6,158 nucleotides of DNA. Origin: Comamonadaceae bacterium (GTDB taxonomy: Bacteria; Pseudomonadota; Gammaproteobacteria; Burkholderiales; Burkholderiaceae_C). This document shows, piece by piece, positions 1 through 5,525 of this stretch. The stretch is from assembly GCA_947454695.1 (NCBI GenBank), contig CANGMW010000155.1, positions 1 to 6,158 on the forward strand, given 5' to 3'. The notes beneath the pieces are model-generated. The model had not been told where the DNA came from. It was given only the letters and a program-made list of their open reading frames with translations, and made no database searches. The position numbers and the translations under genes were made by a program. Numbering within the stretch: position 1 is the stretch's first letter; each line of letters starts with the position of its first letter.

Positions 1-224
1 GGTTTGAATTCACCCTCCACCGGACGACCCAGATGCGAGGTGACCATGACGGCCGCACCGGCGTCCAGCGCCATGCGGATGCAGGGCAGGGAGGCGCGGA
101 TGCGCGTGTCTTCGGTGATGTTCCCCGCATCGTCTTGCGGCACATTGAGGTCGGCACGGATGAAAACGCGTTGGCCTTTAGCGCGGCCTTGTGTGCACAG
201 GTCTTGGAATCGGATGAAGTTCAT
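1..224 (-). CDS. pgk: Phosphoglycerate kinase, N-terminal part (runs off the left edge)
   Basis: Phosphoglycerate kinase is the cytoplasmic enzyme that moves a phosphate between 1,3-bisphosphoglycerate and ADP in glycolysis, and works in reverse in gluconeogenesis and the Calvin cycle. Only the first 74 codons are inside the window; family members are about 390-400 residues. The visible part matches the family's substrate-binding N-domain: FIRADLNVP at residues 21-29 (Asp25 and Asn27 correspond to substrate-binding positions), a TRI motif with Arg41, and SHLGRP at residues 63-68 with the basic-patch His64 and Arg67. The ATG at 222-224 places these motifs at the usual distance from the N-terminus. 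No Shine-Dalgarno sequence is visible before it; the start reads CACCATG. The gene follows azlD on the same strand after about 100 bases that carry a candidate -10 box and a palindrome array, so it probably has its own promoter. The identity is firm from the motifs. Confidence 0.96.
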   Translation of the reverse strand, partial: MNFIRFQDLCTQGRAKGQRVFIRADLNVPQDDAGNITEDTRIRASLPCIRMALDAGAAVMVTSHLGRPVEGEFK

Positions 225-255
225 GGTGAAGTCGCCGTGGATCGTGAGAAGGGTT

Positions 256-276
256 GCGGTCGACCGCTCAGCGGTC
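256..276. repeat. Three-half-site palindrome in the pgk leader
   Basis: On the plus strand GCGGTC (256-261) is followed directly by GACCGC (262-267), then TCA, then GCGGTC (271-276). The first two copies make a perfect 12-bp palindrome. The last two make a perfect 6-bp stem with a 3-base loop. The central copy can pair with either neighbour, but not both at once. The array lies 32-52 bases upstream of the pgk start and downstream of the candidate -10 box. It could be a repressor operator near +1 or alternative hairpins in the pgk 5' leader. It is not a normal terminator in either direction, because no T-run follows it on either strand. The repeats are directly visible; a function is inference. 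Confidence 0.6.
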
Positions 277-288
277 AAAACGAGGGCA

Positions 289-294
289 ATTTTA
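289..294 (-). promoter_or_regulatory. Candidate -10 box for pgk
   Basis: Read on the minus strand this is TAAAAT, five of six matches to the sigma-70 -10 consensus. It would start transcription near position 282 and give a leader of about 58 bases containing the palindrome array. No good -35 hexamer lies 16-18 bases upstream, so the promoter would be weak, activator-dependent or wrongly placed. Confidence 0.25.
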
Positions 295-327
295 GGCGCG
301 CTGGCTTACGCAAAGCTTCGGCGTTCC

Positions 328-675
328 TCACCAGCCCAGACCCACATGCAGGGGCAGGTACACCGCCATGCCCACGATCAGGGTGCCCAGCACGGCATGG
401 CGGCTGGTACGGCGCAGGAAATACCACAGGGCGCCGGCCAGTACGGCAAACAAGCGCGCGTCCTGCCAGGTGCTGACCAGCTGGCCTTGCGTCATGACCA
501 TCTCGGGCACGATCACCGCCGAAAGCGCCGCGATGGGGGCGTACTGCAAGCCGCGCTGCGCCCAAGCGGGCAGGCTCCAGTCATGCCGGCTGATGAAGAA
601 AAATGAGCGGGACAACACGGTCACCAGCGCCATGCCGACGATGACGCCCAGCGTCCACAGGTCGGTCTGGTTCAT
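328..675 (-). CDS. azlD: AzlD-family branched-chain amino acid exporter, small subunit
   Basis: This is a 115-residue hydrophobic protein of the AzlD family. In characterised systems (Bacillus AzlCD, Corynebacterium BrnFE) the small subunit works with an AzlC-type large subunit in the inner membrane to export branched-chain amino acids or related compounds. About four membrane segments can be seen, near residues 5-24, 45-65, 72-87 and 94-112. The stretch LQYAPIAALSAVIVPE at residues 43-58 resembles the family's conserved PxAxLxAxxxP pattern. The ATG at 673-675 overlaps the azlC stop as ATGA and has a perfect AAGGAGG four bases upstream, so the start is secure and translation is probably coupled to azlC. 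The length is slightly above the usual 100-110 residues. Its reading frame also stays open far upstream through azlC, but that extension is a shadow. The family is sure; the exact substrate is not. Confidence 0.9.
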   Translation of the reverse strand: MNQTDLWTLGVIVGMALVTVLSRSFFFISRHDWSLPAWAQRGLQYAPIAALSAVIVPEMVMTQGQLVSTWQDARLFAVLAGALWYFLRRTSRHAVLGTLIVGMAVYLPLHVGLGW

Positions 676-1403
676 GCGGCCTCCTTGCTGAGGTTCTGGG
701 TTTTTTCCAGCACCACACACAGCAGCACCGACAAGCCAATGGCCACCAAAATGTTGAGCTTGAAAGGCAGGGCAAACGCCAGCACCGCAGCCGCCCCCGC
801 CACACACGCGGCCACGACGCGCAGCCGGTTGGTGATGAGCGAACAAGCCACGCCCAGCAAAGACAAAATGCCCGCAAAGCCCAGTCCCCACTGCGGCGGC
901 ACCGAGTGCGCCAGCGCAATCCCGATCAGGCTGGCGCCTTGCCAGCCCAACCAGTTGGTGGTGCAGCCGCCCAGCAGATAAGCCACCTGGGCTTGCTGCT
1001 CGGCCACGCTCTGCGGCGCGCTGGCATAGCGGCGGGTGAAGATGACGTAGCTCAGGTCGGTGGTGGTGTAGCCGGTGAACAAACGCCGAAGAAGCGGCAG
1101 GTGCATGAGGTGGGCGCGCAGGTGGGCACTGAACACCACGAAGCGCAGGTTCACGCAAAACGCGGTGGCCCAAATCACCAGCACGGGCGCACCCGCGGCA
1201 ATGAGCGGAATGGCCGCGAGCTGCGAACTGCCGGCATAGACCAGCAGCGTCATGGCGATGGCCTCGAACAAACTCATGCCGGACTTGATCATGGCCACGC
1301 CGGTCATGAGACCCCAGGCGGCCATGCCGGGGGCCACCGCCAGCATGTCGCGCATGCCTTGCCGGTATTCGGGGTGGCGGGTCAGTCCGAAGAATTGGCG
1401 CAT
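672..1403 (-). CDS. azlC: AzlC-family branched-chain amino acid exporter, large subunit
   Basis: This 243-residue inner membrane protein belongs to the AzlC family, the large subunit of two-component branched-chain amino acid exporters. Family hallmarks in order are a short cytoplasmic N-terminus with PEYRQGMRD (residues 11-19), AGSSQLAA at 57-64, NLRFVVFSAHLR at 85-96 (the conserved NLR segment), TTDLSYV at 114-120 and a hydrophobic C-terminal half with segments around 153-170, 172-190, 196-214 and 216-232. The ATG at 1401-1403 keeps the conserved N-terminal segment. No Shine-Dalgarno sequence is evident, and the start reads CACCATG, 30 bases after the fmt stop. It overlaps azlD by four bases. 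The spacing suggests co-transcription with def and fmt. The likely role is protection from excess branched-chain amino acids or analogues; the substrate is inferred from the family only. Confidence 0.92.
   Translation of the reverse strand: MRQFFGLTRHPEYRQGMRDMLAVAPGMAAWGLMTGVAMIKSGMSLFEAIAMTLLVYAGSSQLAAIPLIAAGAPVLVIWATAFCVNLRFVVFSAHLRAHLMHLPLLRRLFTGYTTTDLSYVIFTRRYASAPQSVAEQQAQVAYLLGGCTTNWLGWQGASLIGIALAHSVPPQWGLGFAGILSLLGVACSLITNRLRVVAACVAGAAAVLAFALPFKLNILVAIGLSVLLCVVLEKTQNLSKEAA
680..686 (-). promoter_or_regulatory. Strong Shine-Dalgarno for azlD
   Basis: Read on the minus strand this is AAGGAGG, a full match to the anti-Shine-Dalgarno core, four bases before the azlD ATG and inside the end of azlC. 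It fixes the azlD start. The other starts on this strand have weaker or no such sites, except fmt. Confidence 0.85.
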
Positions 1404-1433
1404 GGTGAGCTGAAGTGCTGATGAGCTCAGGGC

Positions 1434-2399
1434 TCAGACCGGGGCCATGACGGCGCCGGCGCTCATGGCGAAGCCCCGCAAAAACTCGCCCACCGGCAGT
1501 CGTTTGCCGCCGGCGCGCTGCAGCTCGGTGAGGCGCAGCACGCCCTGGCCGCATTGCACCAGCACACCGTGGTCGTCCACCGCCAGCACGGTGCCGGGAG
1601 GCTGGGCGGCCATCGTGGCGGCATCCACGGCCTGCGCTTGCCAGACCTTGATCGTGTCAGCGCCCAGCGCACAGGTGGCCACCGGGAACGGGTTGAAGGC
1701 GCGCACGCGCCGCGCCAGCTGCGCAGCGGGCAGGGTCCAATCCAAAGCGGCTTCCTGCTTGGCGATTTTGTGGGCGTAGTTCACACCCTCCAGCGGTTGC
1801 GGCGTGGCGGTGAGCGGGCCGCTTTGCGCTTGCCGCAGCACCTCCACCATCAGGGTGGCCCCCAGTGTGGCAAGCGCGTCATGCAAGCTGGCGGTGGTGT
1901 CTTGCGGTGTGATGGGCAAGACCTTCACGGCCAACATATCGCCGGTGTCCAGTCCGATGTCCATTTGCATGATGGTCACGCCGGTCTGCGTATCGCCCGC
2001 TTCAATGGCGCGGTGAATCGGCGCAGCACCCCGCCAGCGCGGTAAGACAGATGCGTGGATGTTCATGCAACCCTTGGGGAAACTTTCCAGAACCCACTGC
2101 GGCAGCAAGAGGCCGTAGGCCGCCACCACCATCACATCGGCCTGCGCCGCCAGCATCGCTTCGCGTGCGGCTTGCGCCTCGTCAGCGGCGGCGCCGTCAA
2201 GCTTTAAGCTCAGCGGCTGCGCCACGGGGATGCCGTGCTCCAGCGCAAACGCTTTGACCGGCGAGGCCTGCAACTTCATGCCACGACCCGCGGGCCGGTC
2301 GGGCTGGGTCAGCACCAAGGGGATTTCAAAACCTGCCGCATGCAGTTGCGCCAGCGCGATGCGCGCAAATTCCGGCGTCCCCGCAAAAATAACTCTCAA
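1434..2399 (-). CDS. fmt: Methionyl-tRNA formyltransferase (TTG start)
   Basis: Fmt transfers a formyl group from 10-formyl-tetrahydrofolate to the amino group of initiator Met-tRNA in the cytoplasm. The 321 residues fit the family (E. coli about 315). The N-terminal formyltransferase domain shows FAGTPEF at residues 5-11, TQPDRPAGRG at 31-40, and the catalytic set Asn113, His115 and Asp151 within NIHASVLPRWRGAAP and LDTGDM. The SLLPRWRGAAP signature of E. coli reads SVLPRWRGAAP here. The C-terminal tRNA-binding domain covers roughly 210-315 and includes RAFNPFP at 233-239. The start codon is TTG at 2397-2399: an in-frame TGA at 2409-2411 leaves no ATG or GTG before FAGTPEF, and GAGGAG lies five bases upstream. 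It overlaps the def stop by four bases (TTGA), so translation is probably coupled to def. The next gene, azlC, begins 30 bases downstream. Confidence 0.97.
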   Translation of the reverse strand: MRVIFAGTPEFARIALAQLHAAGFEIPLVLTQPDRPAGRGMKLQASPVKAFALEHGIPVAQPLSLKLDGAAADEAQAAREAMLAAQADVMVVAAYGLLLPQWVLESFPKGCMNIHASVLPRWRGAAPIHRAIEAGDTQTGVTIMQMDIGLDTGDMLAVKVLPITPQDTTASLHDALATLGATLMVEVLRQAQSGPLTATPQPLEGVNYAHKIAKQEAALDWTLPAAQLARRVRAFNPFPVATCALGADTIKVWQAQAVDAATMAAQPPGTVLAVDDHGVLVQCGQGVLRLTELQRAGGKRLPVGEFLRGFAMSAGAVMAPV

Positions 2400-2905
2400 A
2401 CCGACTCCTCACGCCGGGCTTTGAGCATTTTGGTTTTGATGCGCCCGCGCTTGAGCGGGGAGAGGTATTCCACAAACACCTTGCCCATGAGGTGATCCAT
2501 CTCGTGCTGAATGCACACGGCCAGCAGGCCGTCGGCCTCGATCACCCGCGACTGACCATGCTCGTCGAGCGCGCGCGCATGCACCGCATTGAAACGCTCC
2601 ACGCCGTCGTATATGCCGGGCACCGACAAACAGCCTTCTTCGTTGAGGTGCTTGTCCTCGCTCGTCCAGATCAGCTCGGGGTTGATCAGCACCAAAGGCT
2701 GATCGCGTTCCTCAGACACGTCGATCACGATGAGACGTTCATGAACGTCGACCTGCGTAGCCGCCAAGCCGATGCCGCTGGCCTCGTACATGGTGTCGAG
2801 CATGTCGGCAATCAGCGTGGTGACGCGCGCGTCCACCGTCGCCACTGTTTTGGCAACCTTTTGTAACCTAGGGTCGGGGTAGCAAAGAATGGGAAGTAAA
2901 GCCAT
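2396..2905 (-). CDS. def: Peptide deformylase
   Basis: Peptide deformylase removes the formyl group from the N-terminal methionine of new proteins at the ribosome, completing the cycle opened by Fmt. The 169 residues match the usual length of the Gram-negative type. All three signature motifs are intact: GIGLAATQ at residues 44-51 (Gln51), EGCLSVP at 90-96 with metal ligand Cys92, and QHEMDHL at 133-139 with metal ligands His134 and His138 and the catalytic Glu135. The ATG at 2903-2905 gives the typical N-terminus MALLPILCYPDPRL. GAGG sits about four bases upstream. This is the first gene of the leftward run and diverges from tsaP across 147 bases. I could not find a convincing sigma-70 promoter for it in that region. 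Confidence 0.98.
   Translation of the reverse strand: MALLPILCYPDPRLQKVAKTVATVDARVTTLIADMLDTMYEASGIGLAATQVDVHERLIVIDVSEERDQPLVLINPELIWTSEDKHLNEEGCLSVPGIYDGVERFNAVHARALDEHGQSRVIEADGLLAVCIQHEMDHLMGKVFVEYLSPLKRGRIKTKMLKARREESV
2405..2410 (-). promoter_or_regulatory. Shine-Dalgarno that decides the fmt TTG start
   Basis: On the minus strand this is GAGGAG, five bases before TTG at 2397-2399 and inside the last codons of def. Together with the in-frame TGA at 2409-2411 it supports TTG as the real fmt start. Confidence 0.8.
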
Positions 2906-2991
2906 ATGTCCTCGGTGAATTGCCTGTATTTTCGCAACTTTTTAGCCAAGGCGTTGCTTTCAGTTTGGGACAAGCTGGACGTTGACGCCGC

Positions 2992-3019
2992 TTGAACGCA
3001 GAATCAGCAATGAAATAAT
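2992..3019 (+). promoter_or_regulatory. Candidate sigma-70 promoter for the tsaP-dprA transcript
   Basis: TTGAAC (2992-2997, four of six to the -35 consensus) is separated by 16 bases from AATAAT (3014-3019, five of six to the -10 consensus). TGA at 3011-3013 supplies the TGn of an extended -10 element. Transcription would start near 3026, leaving a leader of about 27 bases before the tsaP ATG. A second -35-like hexamer, TTGACG at 2982-2987, is too far (26 bases) to serve this -10. The whole 147-base divergent region is more AT-rich than the genes around it. Confidence 0.5.
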
Positions 3020-3052
3020 GGTTTCGATTGGCACAATCCCTAGAGAACAGGC

Positions 3053-4297
3053 ATGACGATGGCAAGAATCAATTCGACAGTGCTCACCCTGACTGCGCTG
3101 TGCGCAGGCCTCATGGCTGTGCCGGCATGGGCCCAGAAATACCCCATCACGTCCGCACAGGAAGCCACCGCCCAGAAAGTGGCGAACGCTGGCGTGCCTC
3201 TGGCTGATTTAGCCCCTAATGCGCCCGACACCTATGTGGTGAAGGCCGGCGACACGCTGTGGGACATCTCCAAACTGTTTTTGCAAAGCCCCTGGCGCTG
3301 GCCCGAACTCTGGGGCATGAACCTAGACGACATCAAAAACCCGCATTTGATTTACCCGGGACAAACCTTGGTGCTGGACAAAGCCAACGGCCGCGCCACT
3401 TTGCGAACCGCCAATGCCAAAGAGGCGATCACTGGTGACAAAGCGGGCCCGTCGGGCCTGACCGTCACGCTGGTGGACGAACCCGACGTGCCCACCGTCA
3501 AGCTGTCGCCTCGCACCCGCGCGAGCAATCTGAAATCAGCCTTGAGCACTTTGAAGCCCGGCGACATCGACCCTTTTTTGAACGAACCACTGATCGTAGA
3601 TGAGGCAGAGTTGGCCAGTGCAGCGCGCATCGTGGCAGCGCCGGACAAAGGCATTTTGCTCACGCGCGGTGACCGGGCTTACGCGCGCGGACCTTTGGCC
3701 ACCTTGCAGCCTAACGAGACAAACCCGCTGTACAGAATTTTTAACAATGCCACGCCGCTGAAAGATCCTGACACTGGCAGGGTATTGGGCTTTGAGGCCC
3801 ATTACGCAGGCAAAGCACGCTTGGTGCGTAATGAGGCCAGTGAAGAGACTAAAAACGCGCGCGGCAAATCAAGCACCGCCATTGTTCCGGCCACGATTGA
3901 CATCGTCGAGGCTAAAGATGAGATCTTGGTGGGCTACCGTTTGCTGCCGGATCCTGCCCGCGAATTTCCCACTTTCACACCGCACGCGCCTGCCTCGAAC
4001 GTGAGTGGCAAAGTGGTTTCGGTCTATGGCAGCGCGGTGGTCAACGCCTCGCAAAATCAAGTGGTGGTGCTTAACCTGGGTCGGCTGGACGGCATCGAAC
4101 GCGGCCATGTGTTGGCCATTTTGAAAGACGGCAAGCGCATGGTGGACACGACTGACGCGCAACGCGCCATGATCAAGTTGCCCAACGAACGCAATGGGTT
4201 GCTCATGGTGTTTCGCACCTTCGACCATTTGTCGTATGGCTTGATTCTGGAGATCACCGATGCGGTGCGCGTCGGGGATCGACTCATCCAGCCTTAA
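3053..4297 (+). CDS. tsaP: Secreted LysM-domain protein, TsaP type (type IV pilus secretin-associated)
   Basis: This 414-residue exported protein has one LysM peptidoglycan-binding domain. A signal peptide covers residues 1-27, with a hydrophobic core at 10-24 and likely cleavage after AWA before Gln28. The LysM domain spans about 60-108 (TYVVKAGDTLWDISK to YPGQTLVL) and carries the extended WRWPELWGMN stretch at 81-90. A long linker follows, then a conserved C-terminal domain at about 315-414 ending in GDRLIQP. LysM plus a FlgT-like C-terminal domain beside dprA and divergent from def is the arrangement of TsaP (Neisseria; PA0020 in Pseudomonas), which ties the PilQ secretin to peptidoglycan. 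Naming it tsaP rests on layout and position, recalled from memory. In-frame ATGs at 3053 and 3059 are both possible; the Shine-Dalgarno is weak (GAGAAC at 3043-3048, or AGG at 3049-3051 for the second). dprA follows after 12 bases, so the two are probably co-transcribed. Confidence 0.85.
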   Translation: MTMARINSTVLTLTALCAGLMAVPAWAQKYPITSAQEATAQKVANAGVPLADLAPNAPDTYVVKAGDTLWDISKLFLQSPWRWPELWGMNLDDIKNPHLIYPGQTLVLDKANGRATLRTANAKEAITGDKAGPSGLTVTLVDEPDVPTVKLSPRTRASNLKSALSTLKPGDIDPFLNEPLIVDEAELASAARIVAAPDKGILLTRGDRAYARGPLATLQPNETNPLYRIFNNATPLKDPDTGRVLGFEAHYAGKARLVRNEASEETKNARGKSSTAIVPATIDIVEAKDEILVGYRLLPDPAREFPTFTPHAPASNVSGKVVSVYGSAVVNASQNQVVVLNLGRLDGIERGHVLAILKDGKRMVDTTDAQRAMIKLPNERNGLLMVFRTFDHLSYGLILEITDAVRVGDRLIQP

Positions 4298-4309
4298 ATC
4301 CAACACACC

Positions 4310-5458
4310 ATGTCTCGTGATGAGCTGGCCAGCTGGTTGCGCTTGTGCTCAACACCCGGCATTGGCAGCACCACAGCACGCAAATTGCTCAGTGCTTTTG
4401 GTTTACCCGAGCTGATTTTCCAGCAATCCACAACCGAGTTAATGCAATGGGTGTCGGCTCGCCAAGCTGATGCTTTGCGCTCGCCCGCGGCAGATTTAGA
4501 GCAGCAGATTGCCCTGACTTGGGATTGGCTTCACACCCAGCCCGGGCAACGCGACATCGTCACCCTGGGCGACCCCGCTTACCCGGCCAGCTTGCTCGAC
4601 ATGGAAGACCCTCCCTGTTTGCTGTACCGCATGGGTCGCCTTGATCTGAGTATGGATTCAAAGCGAAGTCTGGCCGTGGTGGGCAGCCGCAACCCCACGC
4701 CGCAAGGCGAATTGAATGCTCGCCTTTTTTCCCAAGATTTGTCGCAAGCGGGCCTGACGATTGTCTCGGGCTTGGCGCTTGGCGTGGACGGCGCGGCCCA
4801 CACCGGTGCGCTTGATGGGGCGATTGATAGGGGGATAGATAACGCTCTAGGCGCCCATCTGGCCACAGTGGCCGTCGTGGGCACCGGCTTAGACCGGGTC
4901 TACCCCAAGGCCCACTTGGCGCTGGCACACCGCATTGCGCAGCAAGGCCTCATCGTGAGCGAATACCCTTTGGGCACACCACCGCTGGCGGCGAATTTTC
5001 CCAAGCGCAACCGTCTGATCGCCGGCCTATCCAGCGCCACCTTGGTGGTTGAAGCCGCTTTGAAGTCCGGCTCGCTCATCACCGCTCAGATGACGGCTGA
5101 ACAAGGCAAAGAGGTGTTTGCGATTCCCGGCTCCATCCATGCCACGCAATCCCGCGGCTGCCATGCCTTGATTCGGCAAGGCGCCAAGTTGGTGGAGTCT
5201 GCACAAGATGTGCTGGAGGACATGCCCAACGCCCGCACTTTGGGGCTGAGCCTTAACAGCTCAGAGACCCCGCACGGCGCCACGCAGGACCACCCTTTGC
5301 TGCAAGCCATGGGCTTTGAGCCCGTCAGTTTAGACGCCCTGCAAGCCCGAACCGGCATGGACACGGCGCAACTGCAAGCTGAGCTCATGGGTCTGGAGCT
5401 CGACGGCGCCTTGGCCCGCTTGCCCGGGGGCAGGTTTCAACAGCTGCGCACCCGATAG
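4310..5458 (+). CDS. dprA: DNA-processing protein DprA (Smf)
   Basis: DprA binds incoming single-stranded DNA in the cytoplasm during natural transformation, protects it and loads RecA; it is also widespread in species not known to be competent. The 382 residues show an N-terminal SAM-like region (about 1-70, TPGIG at 15-19), the Rossmann-fold core with VVGSRNPTPQG at 123-133 and IVSGLALGVDGAAHTGAL at 151-168, then VVGTGLDRVYP at 189-199, NFPKRNRLIAGLS at 229-241, SGSLITAQ at 253-260 and FAIPGS at 270-275. A C-terminal winged-helix (DML1-like) domain lies at about 326-380. Residues about 169-184 hold an insertion of roughly 12 residues relative to pneumococcal DprA, with a run of rare codons. 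The ATG at 4310 gives a typical N-terminus but has no Shine-Dalgarno; it lies 12 bases after tsaP, so coupling or reinitiation is plausible. The gene looks intact. Confidence 0.96.
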   Translation: MSRDELASWLRLCSTPGIGSTTARKLLSAFGLPELIFQQSTTELMQWVSARQADALRSPAADLEQQIALTWDWLHTQPGQRDIVTLGDPAYPASLLDMEDPPCLLYRMGRLDLSMDSKRSLAVVGSRNPTPQGELNARLFSQDLSQAGLTIVSGLALGVDGAAHTGALDGAIDRGIDNALGAHLATVAVVGTGLDRVYPKAHLALAHRIAQQGLIVSEYPLGTPPLAANFPKRNRLIAGLSSATLVVEAALKSGSLITAQMTAEQGKEVFAIPGSIHATQSRGCHALIRQGAKLVESAQDVLEDMPNARTLGLSLNSSETPHGATQDHPLLQAMGFEPVSLDALQARTGMDTAQLQAELMGLELDGALARLPGGRFQQLRTR

Positions 5459-5466
5459 GGCGGGTG
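5449..5466. repeat. Inverted repeat across the dprA stop codon
   Basis: CACCCG (5449-5454) and CGGGTG (5461-5466) form a perfect 6-bp stem around a 6-base loop that contains the dprA stop. The nearest T-run (five T at 5484-5488) is about 17 bases beyond the stem, so this is not a standard intrinsic terminator. It could be an mRNA 3'-end stabiliser, a partial attenuator before smg, or chance. Confidence 0.4.
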
Positions 5467-5496
5467 AATTCCCTGAGTCGCTGATTTTTCAAGCCG

Positions 5497-5519
5497 GCGC
5501 AAATTTTCTGCGCTATATT
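5497..5519 (+). promoter_or_regulatory. Small inverted repeat and -10-like box before smg
   Basis: GCGCA (5497-5501) and TGCGC (5509-5513) form a perfect 5-bp stem with an AT-rich 7-base loop. They are directly followed by TATATT at 5514-5519, four of six to the -10 consensus. If used, that box would start transcription at or next to the A of the smg ATG at 5526. No good -35 hexamer is visible, so the promoter is only tentative. Confidence 0.25.
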
Positions 5520-5525
5520 GAAGCC

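Noticed and set aside
262..280. The stem at 262-276 followed by AAAA, considered as the azlD terminator.
   Set aside because: Reading in the direction of azlD the T-run comes before the stem, not after it, so it cannot act as an intrinsic terminator for that transcript.
4..606. A 200-codon plus-strand open frame opposite pgk and azlD.
   Set aside because: It lies antisense to two recognised genes and the pgk leader, and its composition is that of a shadow frame.
1422..1429. TGAGCTCA palindrome between fmt and azlC.
   Set aside because: An 8-base palindrome is expected by chance in a window of this size, and nothing else marks it as a site.
328..1554. A 408-codon open frame on the minus strand covering azlC and azlD.
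   Set aside because: Only its last 115 codons are real (azlD). The rest is azlC read in another frame, where GC-rich codons leave few stops; the AzlC protein in its own frame has clear family motifs.
1554..2045. A 163-codon plus-strand open frame opposite fmt.
   Set aside because: It is antisense to conserved fmt sequence, its protein is rich in His, Gln, Arg and Gly as shadow frames are, and it has no recognisable motif or ribosome site.
2492..2866. A 124-codon plus-strand open frame opposite def.
   Set aside because: It is fully antisense to def, which has all catalytic motifs, and has no independent support.
2868..3065. A 65-codon minus-strand open frame crossing the divergent region.
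   Set aside because: It overlaps the start of def and would run through the tsaP promoter; no motif or ribosome site supports it.
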